Shown here: one piece after another, positions 34,926 to 44,514 of the stretch | Position numbering within the stretch: position 1 is the first letter of the stretch | Layout of the letters: every line of letters starts with the position of its first letter | Assembly: GCF_001949145.1 (NCBI RefSeq) | Contig: NW_019091599.1 | Location: 1 to 57,178 of the forward strand | From: Acanthaster planci | Lineage: Eukaryota; Echinodermata; Asteroidea; Valvatida; Acanthasteridae | Length of the DNA: 57,178 nt | Reading direction: 5' to 3' | Program-made: the position numbers and the translations under genes | The notes under the pieces: generated by a model | The model's input: only the letters and a program-made list of their open reading frames with translations | What the model was told of the DNA's origin: nothing | The model's database searches: none

Positions 34926-35647
34926 AGTAATCATGCCTGACTCTACAGACTCATTGGTTCCTGTCTTCAATCTGTGGACTATACACTGGTATTGGGGAAA
35001 TAAAGAAAGGAAAGGTAACTACTTTGGTTCCCTAGACCATTTACTTCCGATGCTGAGACTGAGAGCGCCTTTTCTTTTTCTTTTGTTATCATTTTCAAAA
35101 TACATGTTGTGGACTCGGTGAGCTTGCATGCCGTAAATCTAACAAATTTTTATAGATTTCACTGTTCACATTATATGCCATTGTGTGCAGGTTATTTTTG
35201 GTGGGCTGGCTGTTTAATCCCATTGTCCTTAATCAGTTAATTAGTTTCTCAACTAGTTTCTTATTCTGTGATGGTCCTTGATTTTCAATTATGAAGACTT
35301 GAAGTGGAATGAATGGGTTGGAATACAAGAGGAGTACATTTACAGTAGATACAAAGACGAAGATTCGAATCGGTAAGTTTTCTGCAGATCGATTTAGCTA
35401 CTGTATGGTGGAACAGAAATGCACTCACTTAAAAAAAAGCCATTTACTGGCAATGCTATTATATTTTGCATAGTCTTGTCCTTATTTTCTCTGTCATACC
35501 TGTTCATTACACTGCAGAACCCAGGAGTGGGACTGGGTCCTGCAGAGGAGAGTGATAAAACAAACAAAAAAAAGCCCCAAGATATATGAACACTGGGATT
35601 TTCTGTTGCCTCACTATTATGCTGTTTTGAGAGCACATTACTTGTGA
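34926..35647 (+). CDS. Three-exon gene of unknown function (Trp-rich)
   Basis: Three exons with matching splice phases are visible: 34926-35014 (acceptor after CTTTAATTCTTTAG, donor AAAG|GTAACT), 35297-35372 (donor CG|GTAAGT) and 35518-35647 (acceptor after CATTACACTGCAG, stop TGA). They encode IHWYWGNKERK, LKWNEWVGIQEEYIYSRYK and TQEWDWVLQRRVIKQTKKS, ending HWDFLLPHYYAVLRAHYL. Trp content is high. The second exon's W-NEWV recalls the 'WDEWV' turn of chromo-barrel (MRG15-like) proteins, but this is too short to assign. An ATG lies in the first exon; further 5' exons may exist. I do not recognise the family. Confidence 0.45.
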
Positions 35648-36429
35648 AATTAAATACTAAATTATAACATATTCTTTCCCCTAGAGACAACTGAGCAAGC
35701 CACCCCTGCCAAAATGCCCTTGACCACATTGGGTGCAGGTACATTTTAGTTGATAGGGTTATACTCCATTGTTCAGGCCTATCTGCGTGTGGTTTGCAGA
35801 AGACGTGCACGCATGTTGATGTATTGGCTTGTATTGTAAGCTTGTTTCAGATAGGGACATGATTAAGGCATGGCCCCGACTGAATCTGATCAGATTAAAA
35901 ACAATCTTATACCTGAGGCAGTTAACAATGTCATACTATGTTATTTAATGTCGCTGAACTCATTTCTCTGAAATAATTCATGATTATTTGATCATGGGCC
36001 TAGTTTGTTTCAATGAAAAGTGTAAAGATTTACCCCCTAAGACGACAAGCCTGTAGCAGTGATAGACCTGATGAGACCATCTTCTTGTTTGTTACCTGAC
36101 CTGACAAAAATTATATAAATATAAACACATAAAAATATAGAAAGCATGGCTACTTACCCTGTCAGTTGACACTTGCCATACTCTAATGCTGCGCATCTAT
36201 TTCCTTTTGTTTGCAAGAAATTCTTAATTACACTTTTGCCCAAGAATAGGGGAAAAGACGAGTAAGAATGCAAAGTTCTGATACACTCAGCTCCTTGAGT
36301 AACTGAGTTATCAAAATAGTCACTGCTGTTTCATAAATTATGGGGAAAAAACATTCGATCATCTGTGTTGCCTTTATCTCTTCTCATGCAAGTCCAGGCC
36401 CATCCAAACGTCAATCATTCAGAAAAATT

Positions 36430-36873
36430 GTCCAACAAATCTGTGGCCGAAAAAAAATGTGCACGCAAAAAAGAAAGGGGCCCCAAGAAAAGCAAAGTGT
36501 ACGCATCCAAGTTGGGGTGGCTGCACTACAATGACAAAACCAGAGTTTACCCAAGTCCAGTCACAGAGGAGTGGCGGTGTGAGATTTGTAGCATTCGAGA
36601 GAGACGTTACATACAGCAACCTGCAAAACCAAATTATTCCACTTTTTCTTTTCCTGAGGGAAGTCAAGGACCGAAGGTATGGAAATAGAGCTTGCAACTT
36701 CCTGCACATTCTTGCACAGTATACCAGAGGAGGAGTTTTCGTTAGACAGATTAATTGAAGAGAAAGGGGTTGAAAACAAGGATTCACCTGAAAACAAAGA
36801 AATCAGGGGCTTGTATAAATTTACAACATTAGCCTTAACTAACTCTTTGCCTGATTTTATTTTTCATTGTTAA
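36430..36873 (+). pseudogene. Broken fragment of a VGWLHYN/GGGVR-type protein
   Basis: Three plus-strand frames carry successive parts: VRIQVG, then LGWLHYNDKTRVY, then EFTQVQSQRSGGVRFVAFE with DVTYSNLQNQIIPLF, then back to another frame with MEIELATSC and IPEEEFSLDRLIEEKG. The order xGWLHYN - YxQVR - GGGVR - TYxxL - LFFPxG - MxFELxxF is the signature of a module found in many hypothetical marine-invertebrate proteins, often N-terminal to HECT-like domains. At least three frameshifts over 440 bp make it a pseudogene unless the assembly is at fault. No HECT domain follows. Confidence 0.5.
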
Positions 36874-37362
36874 TGAAGTTAAAACAGTAAGTTGGAATGT
36901 ACATACGTGACCTTTATGCTTTTATTATTAATTGGGGATGCCATCAAGCCTTAAAGAGTAGTTGATACATCTTGAGGAGAATTCAGTAACATGACTCAAA
37001 TACTTTGAGTCTGAGCAGCCATATAGGAAAAGAAGTATCTTACGGAAGTAATAAACAATAGTTTTTCCACTGAAACTATCGCCCTCAAGCCAAGCAGACA
37101 TCCCCATCCTGACATTTCTATTTCTAGTGAAGTCTCCGGACCTTACTCAGTGTCGCGTGGTCGCTAGTGCTGCTACTAGGAGTTTTGAAGAAATTCCAGA
37201 AGTTTAAATGAAGTTACTGAAGAGTTTAGGTTAGCGGATAGGAACAACGCTCTAAATTTGGCAGTTTACAGTGCACAATGACGAGGTCTGTAATAGAACA
37301 AATTAATCTAGAAACAGACACAGGTGAAAAAAAAAATTATCGAAAAATGGAAACCTGGGTAA

Positions 37363-37692
37363 ACAAATGAAGGTGAAGGTAGAATTATCGCATTTCAAGC
37401 ATATGATGTGGTTATCTTATCTGGACACCTATTTCCAGAGCCCAAACCTCCCTTACCAGAACCCACTCCACCCAAACCCACTTCACCCGAACCTCCTGAA
37501 CCCACTTTCCCTCCCAAATGAAGTCAAAACCAATTACTAAAAGGTGTGACAAAAATACTTCTTCTCTTGATCGGCTTCGTGGCCAAGATTCTTGAGCACT
37601 ACCCGAGGGTAAGTAAAAATGGAACCATTGACTTTTTGTTTAATGCCATCCGGGTGTATCTTTCAAAGTTCATTCAGAGTCTAAGAGGGTGA
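37363..37692 (+). pseudogene. Pro-rich, membrane-type Polinton protein (plus strand)
   Basis: One frame is continuous for 110 codons except for a single TGA at 37519-37521. The first half ends in a Pro/Glu/Lys-Pro repeat (EPKPPLPEPTPPKPTSPEPP). The second half begins KGVTKILLLLIGFVAKIL, a hydrophobic helix, followed by a basic amphipathic segment. The Pro-rich linker followed by a hydrophobic helix resembles the minus-strand product at 38310-38650, suggesting two related structural or membrane-active proteins. Function inferred only from context. Confidence 0.4.
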
Positions 37693-37892
37693 CGTTGTCC
37701 ATTACCAACCCCAGCCTCGAGTTAAAGCTAAAGTTAAGGCTACTGGGTAATTTATTAGATCTGCCAAAGGTAAAACTTCTACCCCTCTCATTTATGAAGG
37801 CGAGCATGATTTAAACCCCTCGATATTTGTTTTTATTCATTGCAACCTGTTGAATACCGATAATTAACTTTTATAACGGTAAATCGTCGGAT

Positions 37893-38048
37893 ATGTTGAG
37901 CGTTTTAGATGCCGATCATAAATTAATTGCGCAAGATAAGACGCCCGAACAGTTGATTGACATCAACATAAGCGAATTGACCTTTTCTTTAAAAGACAAG
38001 CCTCCTGGCTTGTCTTTTAAAGAAAAGGTTTTAAAGAAAAGAACCTAG
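37893..38048 (+). CDS. Small Polinton ORF, 51 codons
   Basis: ATG at 37893 and TAG at 38046-38048. It encodes MLSVLDADHKLIAQDKTPEQ, then SFKEKVLKKRT at the end. Coding composition is plausible and the frame opens further upstream without a stop to about 37865. The C-terminal third is made by the two arms of a perfect palindrome (37980-38029), so its reading SLKDKPPGLSFK is the translation of both arms. Family unknown. Confidence 0.35.
   Translation: MLSVLDADHKLIAQDKTPEQLIDINISELTFSLKDKPPGLSFKEKVLKKRT
37980..38029. repeat. Perfect 23-bp palindrome with 4-base loop
   Basis: accttttctttaaaagacaa (start of arm 1, 37980-38002) is exactly reverse-complemented at 38007-38029 around the loop TCCT. 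It lies inside a small plus-strand ORF and between plus-strand and convergent minus-strand genes, so it could act as a bidirectional transcription stop or be a recent inverted duplication. Confidence 0.9.
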
Positions 38049-38309
38049 TAGACAACAAAGGTGCTGGAATTTTAATCGAACTAGAGATTTTTTGTTAAAT
38101 GCGTATATTATAAAAAGATGACCGAACCAAAGCGATCAGAACTTTTACCCAAACCAAAGAAACCGGTACCAGAGAAAAAACTGTTAGACATCCATAACGA
38201 AGAGTAGTTATCTTTAACAGTTGGAGCCACTGCCGTCGGTGTAATACTGTATAACGTATTAACTTAGAAAAATAAAAGGCAAAAAAACAAAGTCTACAAT
38301 TTGAGAAGG

Positions 38310-38650
38310 GGTTTAATTTTTTTTTGCCCAAAATTATTTATTAACCTACTTTTTCGTATAAAAGTCAAAACTACATAACTGACTGCTAAAAACAAGGTCC
38401 ATAGGTGATCCACGATCCATCCAATCGCTTTATTCGCCACTTTAAAAAGGATACTCCCGATGATTCCAGTCAAGGCGCCCTCAAGCCTTCAACCCGAGCT
38501 TCGTTAATGCGTTCGCAAAATTTCGCAATTTTCTTTGATCCAATCGGTTACGCCGCCTTTGCTTGGCGGTTCAGGAGGTTTTGGCGCGGGTTCTGGCGTC
38601 GGTTCGGGCCGTCAACGTTCCAGCAGCTCTCGCGGGGGCCACTATGCTGC
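38310..38650 (-). pseudogene. Pro-rich linker plus hydrophobic C-terminus, Polinton protein (minus strand)
   Basis: The minus strand reads PEPTPEPAPKPPEPPSKGG, then VTDWIKENCEIL; after two in-frame stops it continues GALTGIIGSILFKVANKAIG then WIVDHLWTLFLAV, a long hydrophobic region with Gly zippers. A Pro-Glu-Pro linker followed by a Gly-rich hydrophobic tail is found in a structural protein encoded near the capsid genes of animal Polintons and adintoviruses; I infer a capsid-associated or membrane-active role. Two stop codons make it a pseudogene. Confidence 0.45.
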
Positions 38651-38673
38651 TTACGATCGTACTTAAAAGCCGT

Positions 38674-39041
38674 TCAAATGCTTACTATCGTGACGCCTTG
38701 CTCCCGAAATATCGTTCGAATCTGATCACCTATCGTATTATCCGACGGTAAAGCGTAATTGATTAAATCCATAATTTGCAATATTTGGCTTTTCAGTTGG
38801 CCGTCACTTGTTTCTTCTTGAATTTCAATAATTTTAGCTCGGTTTAATCGTATCTGTCCTCTAATCGTTTGCAATTGTTTGTCTATAATCCTAGAAGTTC
38901 TCAATAATTTAAAACCTCGGTTTGCGCTGTTTGATTTTCCGTAAGCGTCTCGACAATGGCGCTAACTTGATCCGCTATTTGGGGAAGCATGTCGACGTCT
39001 TCAGTTTGGCTGGCGTTTAATTTCGATTGTGCTTGTCTCAT
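38674..39041 (-). pseudogene. Coiled-coil Polinton protein, one frameshift
   Basis: From an ATG at 39041 the frame reads MRQAQSKLNASQTEDVDMLP, then QIADQVSAIVETLTENQTAQ, stopping near 38905. A second frame continues at once with IIDKQLQTIRGQIRLNRAKI and ends IRTIFREQGVTIVSI at 38674. The joined product would be a ~120-residue, mostly helical, Gln/Ile-rich coiled coil. Function unknown; it lies between the Pro-rich protein and the gene at 39133-39652 in the same direction, as in a compact late-gene cluster. Confidence 0.4.
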
Positions 39042-39132
39042 TTTTTTTTCTGGTAGTCCCAAAAACCGAGTTCTTCGCGAATAAATTTCGAACCACTTTT
39101 GTATCCAACTTTTCTAGCGCGTTTTGCTGTGT

Positions 39133-39652
39133 CTAGCGATACAAACTGGGTTTCGTCTGTACCACCATGGGTCCTCGTATATTTTTGTAATATAGACCTT
39201 CATATTTGTGAAAATACGTCTTTTTTGCTTTTTGTGATGTATTTGAAATTTTCATAGGTTGGCGTTGGTATATCAGATCTACCGATACCAACGCCACCCT
39301 ACGAAAATCTTTGTATCTTATCTTATCTTTATAAAAATCAATTACTTTGGGATTATCAATAAACATTGTCTTACCTTTTTCTAAAATGTCGTCTGTCACC
39401 TTGCCTTCTATAAGGGACGTTTCTTCTCGATCGGGAAATAAGTTATTATCGACAAAATCTTGGTCGTCCTTTTGTATTTCTTGCTCTTGATCTTCCAACA
39501 GTGGTATTTCCTCGGGATCAAATCAATTTTAACGCGTCTTCGATGGATAATTTATTTAGATCTGGTGGTTTAAGTTTTAGATATTGAATTGTGAGGTAGG
39601 TTGAGTTAATTGCAATAACTAGCCCGGTAAGTACTCGAATCAATTGTAACAT
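39133..39652 (-). pseudogene. Unknown Polinton protein with hydrophobic N-terminus
   Basis: ATG at 39652 starts MLQLIRVLTGLVIAINSTYL, a probable signal anchor, and stops at 39518-39520. A shifted frame continues through an acidic stretch (EIPLLEDQEQEIQKDDQDF) and then RYKDFRRVALVSVDLIYQRQ, ending at 39133. One frameshift separates the halves. The protein of about 170 residues has a membrane anchor, acidic middle and basic C-terminus. I do not recognise it; its place in the minus-strand cluster suggests a virion or membrane function. Confidence 0.4.
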
Positions 39653-40353
39653 TGCTATTATATAACTAAACTAGAATATGCTTAAGCTAAGTTGCACTAA
39701 ACCTAGCTTAAGCAAAGGGTAAGTAACTAAAAAGTGGTTTAAACTAGTTTATTAATTGATTCGTTATAAACTAGCTTATTTGACTTTCTCTTGCTGTTGC
39801 GACTCAAGCAAGAAAGAACACAATTTGACTTAATATGGCCGCCTAATGAATTATTTAATTGTTCAATCGTTGCTTGAACAATTTTTTTCTCTAACATCTG
39901 CATTTTAATTTTGCAGTCTGGGTAAAAGCAGCACTCATAATCTTCGATTAGTCAACGGCAGAAATCATTATCGGTGAAATGATCGGGGTCAAATCGATTA
40001 TGTTTCTTGTCTGCATGGCGGCAATGATAGATCAAATTTTAATTGTTACTTCTATGGGATCCGAGCAAATTTTACGTGTGTCTCTTTTTCTACCGTGTTC
40101 ACAAATAGAAGATCCGCCACACGCTTTACATCTATTTTTTTTGTTTACCATGGATGCATTTGTTACGGTCATTGAGATTTTTTGCTGTGGCATTTACAAC
40201 CGATACATCTCGCGCAAGTTTCACCACTATCTTTAACTTACAAAAAATTCTAATGCTTTTTCCTTTCGGCACTTGTTACAAACTTTAGTAGCCACCTTAC
40301 GTTAATACATTTTATCATATATTTATATTTTATGGGTGGTTCAGTGTTTAAAA

Positions 40354-40938
40354 TCAACTTACTAAATTTAACGTCACGCAAATGTTTTTTAATCTCTTCC
40401 CTTTTTCACCAGGGACGATGTCATTCTCGGTTAAACATTGATCACATAAATTTCGATCCTTGCAATGAAATAAAGCAGTCCACAGCGTGTTCTTGCGGTA
40501 GTCTTTCAACACCGAATTGTACTTCTGGCTCGATAACCAACAGCTGTGCAAAAAATGTCTACGGCCATACGTCATCTTACTCAAAAGCAGCCTATTCTTA
40601 GACTTTCTGCGATACTTGATGAACTGATCGGCCGAGCAGTCGTCTACAAATAAACAGGGTATTTAACGCCGTCAAACACTTTTTGATAAAGTTCAATCGC
40701 TTCATTTAGCTCTAACTTTTCCCGATCTAAGTCGCAAAGATAAACGTTATCGTCTGTGTACATTCATAGCAGTTCTAGATAAGCTTTGTTCTTACGCAAA
40801 GTAGGACAAATAATTACTATTGCCTCAAACGCGAACCGATATTCAATTTCCAAAAGATCTAAAATCTAGAGTTTTACCCGACCCGGTTTTGCCAACAATC
40901 AAAGCGCAATGCGGACTTGTATACATCTTTTCACTCAT
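40354..40938 (-). pseudogene. FtsK/HerA-type (A32-like) packaging ATPase of the Polinton
   Basis: ATG at 40938. The N-terminus contains CALIVGKTGSGKT, a canonical Walker A box, then a frameshift. Further fragments include FAFEAIVIICPTLRKN, an in-frame TGA, and after another frameshift FVDDCSAD, the Walker B acidic pair, followed by SKMTYGRRHFLHSCWLSSQ and WTALFHCKDRNLC. This arrangement fits the ATPase that would pump DNA into Polinton capsids. It starts seven bases after the end of the capsid gene. Three lesions make it inactive. Confidence 0.75.
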
Positions 40939-40944
40939 TTTATT

Positions 40945-42139
40945 TTAAAACAGATTTAATAAACCAAAATTCCCAACAGTCAATTGAGCGTCCTTTACCA
41001 GAAAGACGTACACCATCAACGGACCTGCGGTTTCTGCCTCGCTTTCCATCTGTATCATATCTCCACCACCCCCGAGAGGCCTTACCCGATCCATGAACCG
41101 GGTTATTGTGTCCGAACATCTGAAATCGAGCCACAAACCATACTTATCTCCAGTAGTCGGCCATGTCTACTCCGGTCAAGTTCAAATCTTTGGCTACCGT
41201 GCGAGAATTTTAAATAATTAATTTCTGACCAAATGTTGATATTCGAAAAGTCCCTGCAAATACAACTGATTTGGCTTACCTTCAACCGTTACTACCGTTT
41301 TCGTGAAATGTGGAATGTAAATCGGATTTTTAACCGCGGGATCTTTGAACAGAATTAAACCCCTTTCAAGCTCTTGATCGATATAAATATTCAATAACGT
41401 ATCCGACCGCTTGTTTCTTCCACGAGTGTATCCTGTCGAATAGGTAATAGACGAGCCCCTTATGTTAGGCTCGCAGGGCCTGAGCCAAATCTCTATTGGT
41501 GACGACTTAGTATTCTAAAGTCAGGTCTGAGATTGCGTATTCTGCAGCCGTGTCTGACGAGTTTACCACTTTTGTCGTGGTCGTTAAAAGTCTAAAACGG
41601 ATAAAAAGGCCCGTGATCAGTTAACAGAGACGTGTCTAAATGGAATCGCTTATCGATTTTTAAATGCGTCTGCAATCGCTTTATCTTTGCCGTTGTTTGC
41701 AGCTTCGTTTTTATCACCTTCCCGAGTCGTAACTTTGCGACGTTTTCCCGTTCAATACCGAAGTACGCCAAATTTTCCGTCTGCGACAGAGGTAGCCAAT
41801 TGCCCTTAAAGTTATGATATACGTCCGTGTCTCGGTACCATACGATTTTATTGCTCTGGTGACTCACATTGATTTCCATGATCAAATTTCGCGCCACGTT
41901 GTTATACACGGTTCGATTATCGTCTGATGCTCCGTCTAGATCTAATTTAAAAGCCAGTTTCGCGGTACCCGCAACTATTACATAATCTATTCCTAAAGCA
42001 GGGAATTTCACGTTTAACGTATGACCCGCAGCTATTGTACTCGGGTTATGGGTGATGGTTACCTCCCATCTTTTGCCTTTGTCGCGCGAGGCGCTTTTAG
42101 CCCTTCAACTCGGGTTTGTTTAGTGTACTGTTGAGACAT
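40945..42139 (-). pseudogene. Double-jelly-roll major capsid protein of the Polinton
   Basis: ATG at 42139. After an early frameshift near 42090 the frame reads LAFKLDLDGASDDNRTVYNN, then ARNLIMEINV, and further on YFGIERENVAKLRLG and LLTDHGPFYPF (41592). Beyond several stops, the second jelly roll is still recognisable by KDPAVKNPIYIP and TVEGKPNQLYLQGL (41220-41340), then MVYVFLVKDAQLTVGN close to 40965. These landmarks and their order match the major capsid proteins of animal Polintons and adintoviruses. Location directly before the packaging ATPase supports the call. At least four disruptions exclude a functional capsid. Confidence 0.75.
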
Positions 42140-42300
42140 TTTCTTAATAATAATGCCGTTGCCACCAGAGCCCAAAGTTATCCGATTTCTACGCGCCTTC
42201 CGAGGACACAAAATTTATATGGATTATACCCGGAACGGCTCTAGTCGGTTTTTTTTTAGTTTATCGATTTGCTTAACTTAAATAACTGGTATTTTTTTAA

Positions 42301-43103
42301 ATGGAGCGAGGACTTTTCATTAGGCCTAAGGTTTTTTTTTTTTATTTTACAGCCCGCAAGGCTATTGGCGAGGCGAAAGCGCCGTCGATCATTTACATGA
42401 AAAGACCAGACAAATGCAGACAAATCAGTTATGAAAAACTATTTAAAAAGCGGGCAATTTGGCAAATATATTTACCCCCGCCTTTATCACGACCTATGAC
42501 TTTGCAATCGGAATCAGTCGAACCTATTTATCTGCACAAAACGGATACATTATACTTGCCTTGGGATCGAGTGAATCGTAAAACTTTTAAATTCGCTTTG
42601 ACCGTAGTAGACGTTGGATCGCGGTATAAAGAAGCTGAGCCATTAACCAGTAAAACGGCCGAGCAAACGTCTGAAACCGTGAAACAAATTTATAAAAGAT
42701 CGCCGGTAACCTGGCCTCAAATTACAATGATAGACTCTAAATCTGAATTTAAAGGCAAGTTAAAAAGTTAATGACGAAAAACAAGGTAGAAATTGAATTC
42801 AAGTTGGCGAGCCGGGCATCGCAGGGCATCGTGGAAATGTTTAACCGTACATTGGCCGAGCGTTTATTCGGTCATCAATATGCTCAAGAAATGTTAAACG
42901 TGGGTGAGCGAAACGTGGAATATGTACAGAGTTTGCCCCAAGTCGTGAAATCGTTAAAAGAGGAAAAAACGCGTTTAATCGACAGAGCCCACAGAACCTA
43001 TCAAATTAGACCGAGTGAAACAAGCACCGAGTTGCACCCCAAGAGTGAGCAAGCGAGAATTACCTCCAAGCGTGGTCGTGCGATACCTATATTACCCGGG
43101 TGA
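42301..43103 (+). pseudogene. Retroviral-type integrase of the Polinton, single frameshift
   Basis: The first frame (42301-42771) reads YLHKTDTLYLPWDRVNRKTF, then ALTVVDVGSRYKEAEPLTSK (first catalytic Asp) and MIDSKSEFKG (second Asp). A second frame (42771-43103) reads SQGIVEMFNRTLAERLFGHQ, which supplies the catalytic Glu. All three DDE residues are therefore present but in two frames; the break is near 42770. The C-terminal chromo-like or SH3-like tail is truncated at 43103, where a different repeat begins. In Polintons this enzyme inserts the linear DNA and is encoded near one end, consistent with its position here. Confidence 0.85.
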
Positions 43104-43480
43104 TCAGGAAGGAGGCACTGTCAGAAGAAATTTGTGAAAAAGCCCCCCCCAAAAAAAAAGAACAAACAAAATACCTTTTTTTGCAAAATTGCGAAAAAGC
43201 CCCCCCCAAAAAATTGGAGGAACTGCGTCTGTCTCAAGGACAGAACACAGGGCTTTTTTGCCTTTTTGTAATTGTGAAGAAAAGTGCTTTGTTGGCATAG
43301 CACTCCCTTTTCAAGATATCTGCTACATTTGAACCTGATCAGAGATGTACTTTAGGAGATAACGGGCAATAAAAGACTGCACCTTTACTGTCATGTGACT
43401 TAATTGTCATCTAATGACGTCATTATCACATTAGGTCAATTTTCGTTTACAACACGTCCCTTTCTAGCTATCTTGATGAT
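43104..43480 (-). repeat. Partial copy of the block A family (hairpin plus 147-bp unit)
   Basis: C-runs and hairpins (CCTTTTTTTGCAAAATTGCG then AAAAAGCC, 43174-43201) are followed by one 147-bp-type unit in reverse orientation containing TTTCAAGATATCTGC and a perfect TGACGTCA palindrome at 43415-43422. It abuts the truncated Polinton integrase. Confidence 0.75.
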
Positions 43481-43489
43481 TGACACAAT

Positions 43490-44514
43490 TACTGGACAAT
43501 GTTGAGTTTTATCAAGTGCAGGAAGGGCTACTACTTTCTTGATAATGCACATACAAATTGAACTGACAACAGACTTCACAAACTTTATACAAGACTTTCA
43601 AAGCAGTTTAATTTGTACGTGAGATGAAAAATCAACATGTCTGCAATATCTGTTTGGAATAAGATTGGGATTTTAGATACAAACACGTTTCCCTTGCTTA
43701 CTTTAATGAATAACGGCAACGAATGACTTAGTGAATAGTTATTTCAAATGCAAATGCTTCATTCAATCCACTCCTTACTTTTGTGCCTCATTCCTGTTGA
43801 AAATAAGGACAAACGTAGGGAATTTATCAGTCAGGTAATACAAAACGTGGAATTGCATCAATTGCGGGCAAACTTCAGTTTTTCTAGTGAGAAATTTGAT
43901 TGCCAGATGGAGGGTTTCCTACAGTAAGGTGTACGGATTAGCAAAAGTGGCCATATAAAAATCATCTTAACACCAGAGGATTTGGGACTGTTACGGTCGT
44001 CAAAATACACAAACTAAGAAACGTCAATTTCAAAGACGGAAGAAAAATAATGCAAACATCAATTTCACACAATTCTTTCCAAAATAAATCTTATTTCCTA
44101 TTGAAAGTAACTGCATAAATGATTACTTTTAAGAGCTACATGTATCTACGAGTGCACAGAAGCATAAACTCTGATCATGCAATTTATACGTATAAAGAAC
44201 AACACTGAAAATATTAAAGAATGAAACTAGTGTTGAAGTTGAAGGATTCTGAGAGTTAAAGAATGTTAAATGTGTCCTTACTATTTATAAAAGAAAAGAA
44301 ATCTGCATTTGTACTTCGGGGCATTTCACTACCAGTGAATTTTTTGTTATACTGTGCATACTTAGGAAAATACTTGGGAAAATATGTAAAATATCAGGAA
44401 CTAGTGACTGCTGAAAACCTTGCATACTGCTTGTAAAAACCTGTTATACGTGTCTACAATTTCGGGAGAAATCTTGAAAAATTATGCCAGGGACATGTAT
44501 TACAAAAATGTCCC
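43490..44514. other. No gene recognised
   Basis: AT-rich sequence with no supported coding region, RNA gene or repeat that I can identify. Confidence 0.5.

Larger units (their letters stand above)
37363..43103. mobile_element. Decayed Polinton/Maverick element
   Basis: A retroviral-type integrase (plus strand, right end), a double-jelly-roll major capsid protein and an FtsK/HerA-type packaging ATPase (both minus strand, adjacent, in the usual order), together with Pro-rich membrane-type and coiled-coil small proteins, identify a Polinton/Maverick, the self-synthesising DNA transposon related to adintoviruses. The protein-primed DNA polymerase B and the maturation protease are not visible, so at ~5.7 kb the copy is far below the usual 15-20 kb. 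Nearly every gene carries stops or frameshifts. Terminal inverted repeats were not found; limits are those of recognisable coding sequence. A copy of the hairpin repeat family abuts the right end. Confidence 0.85.
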
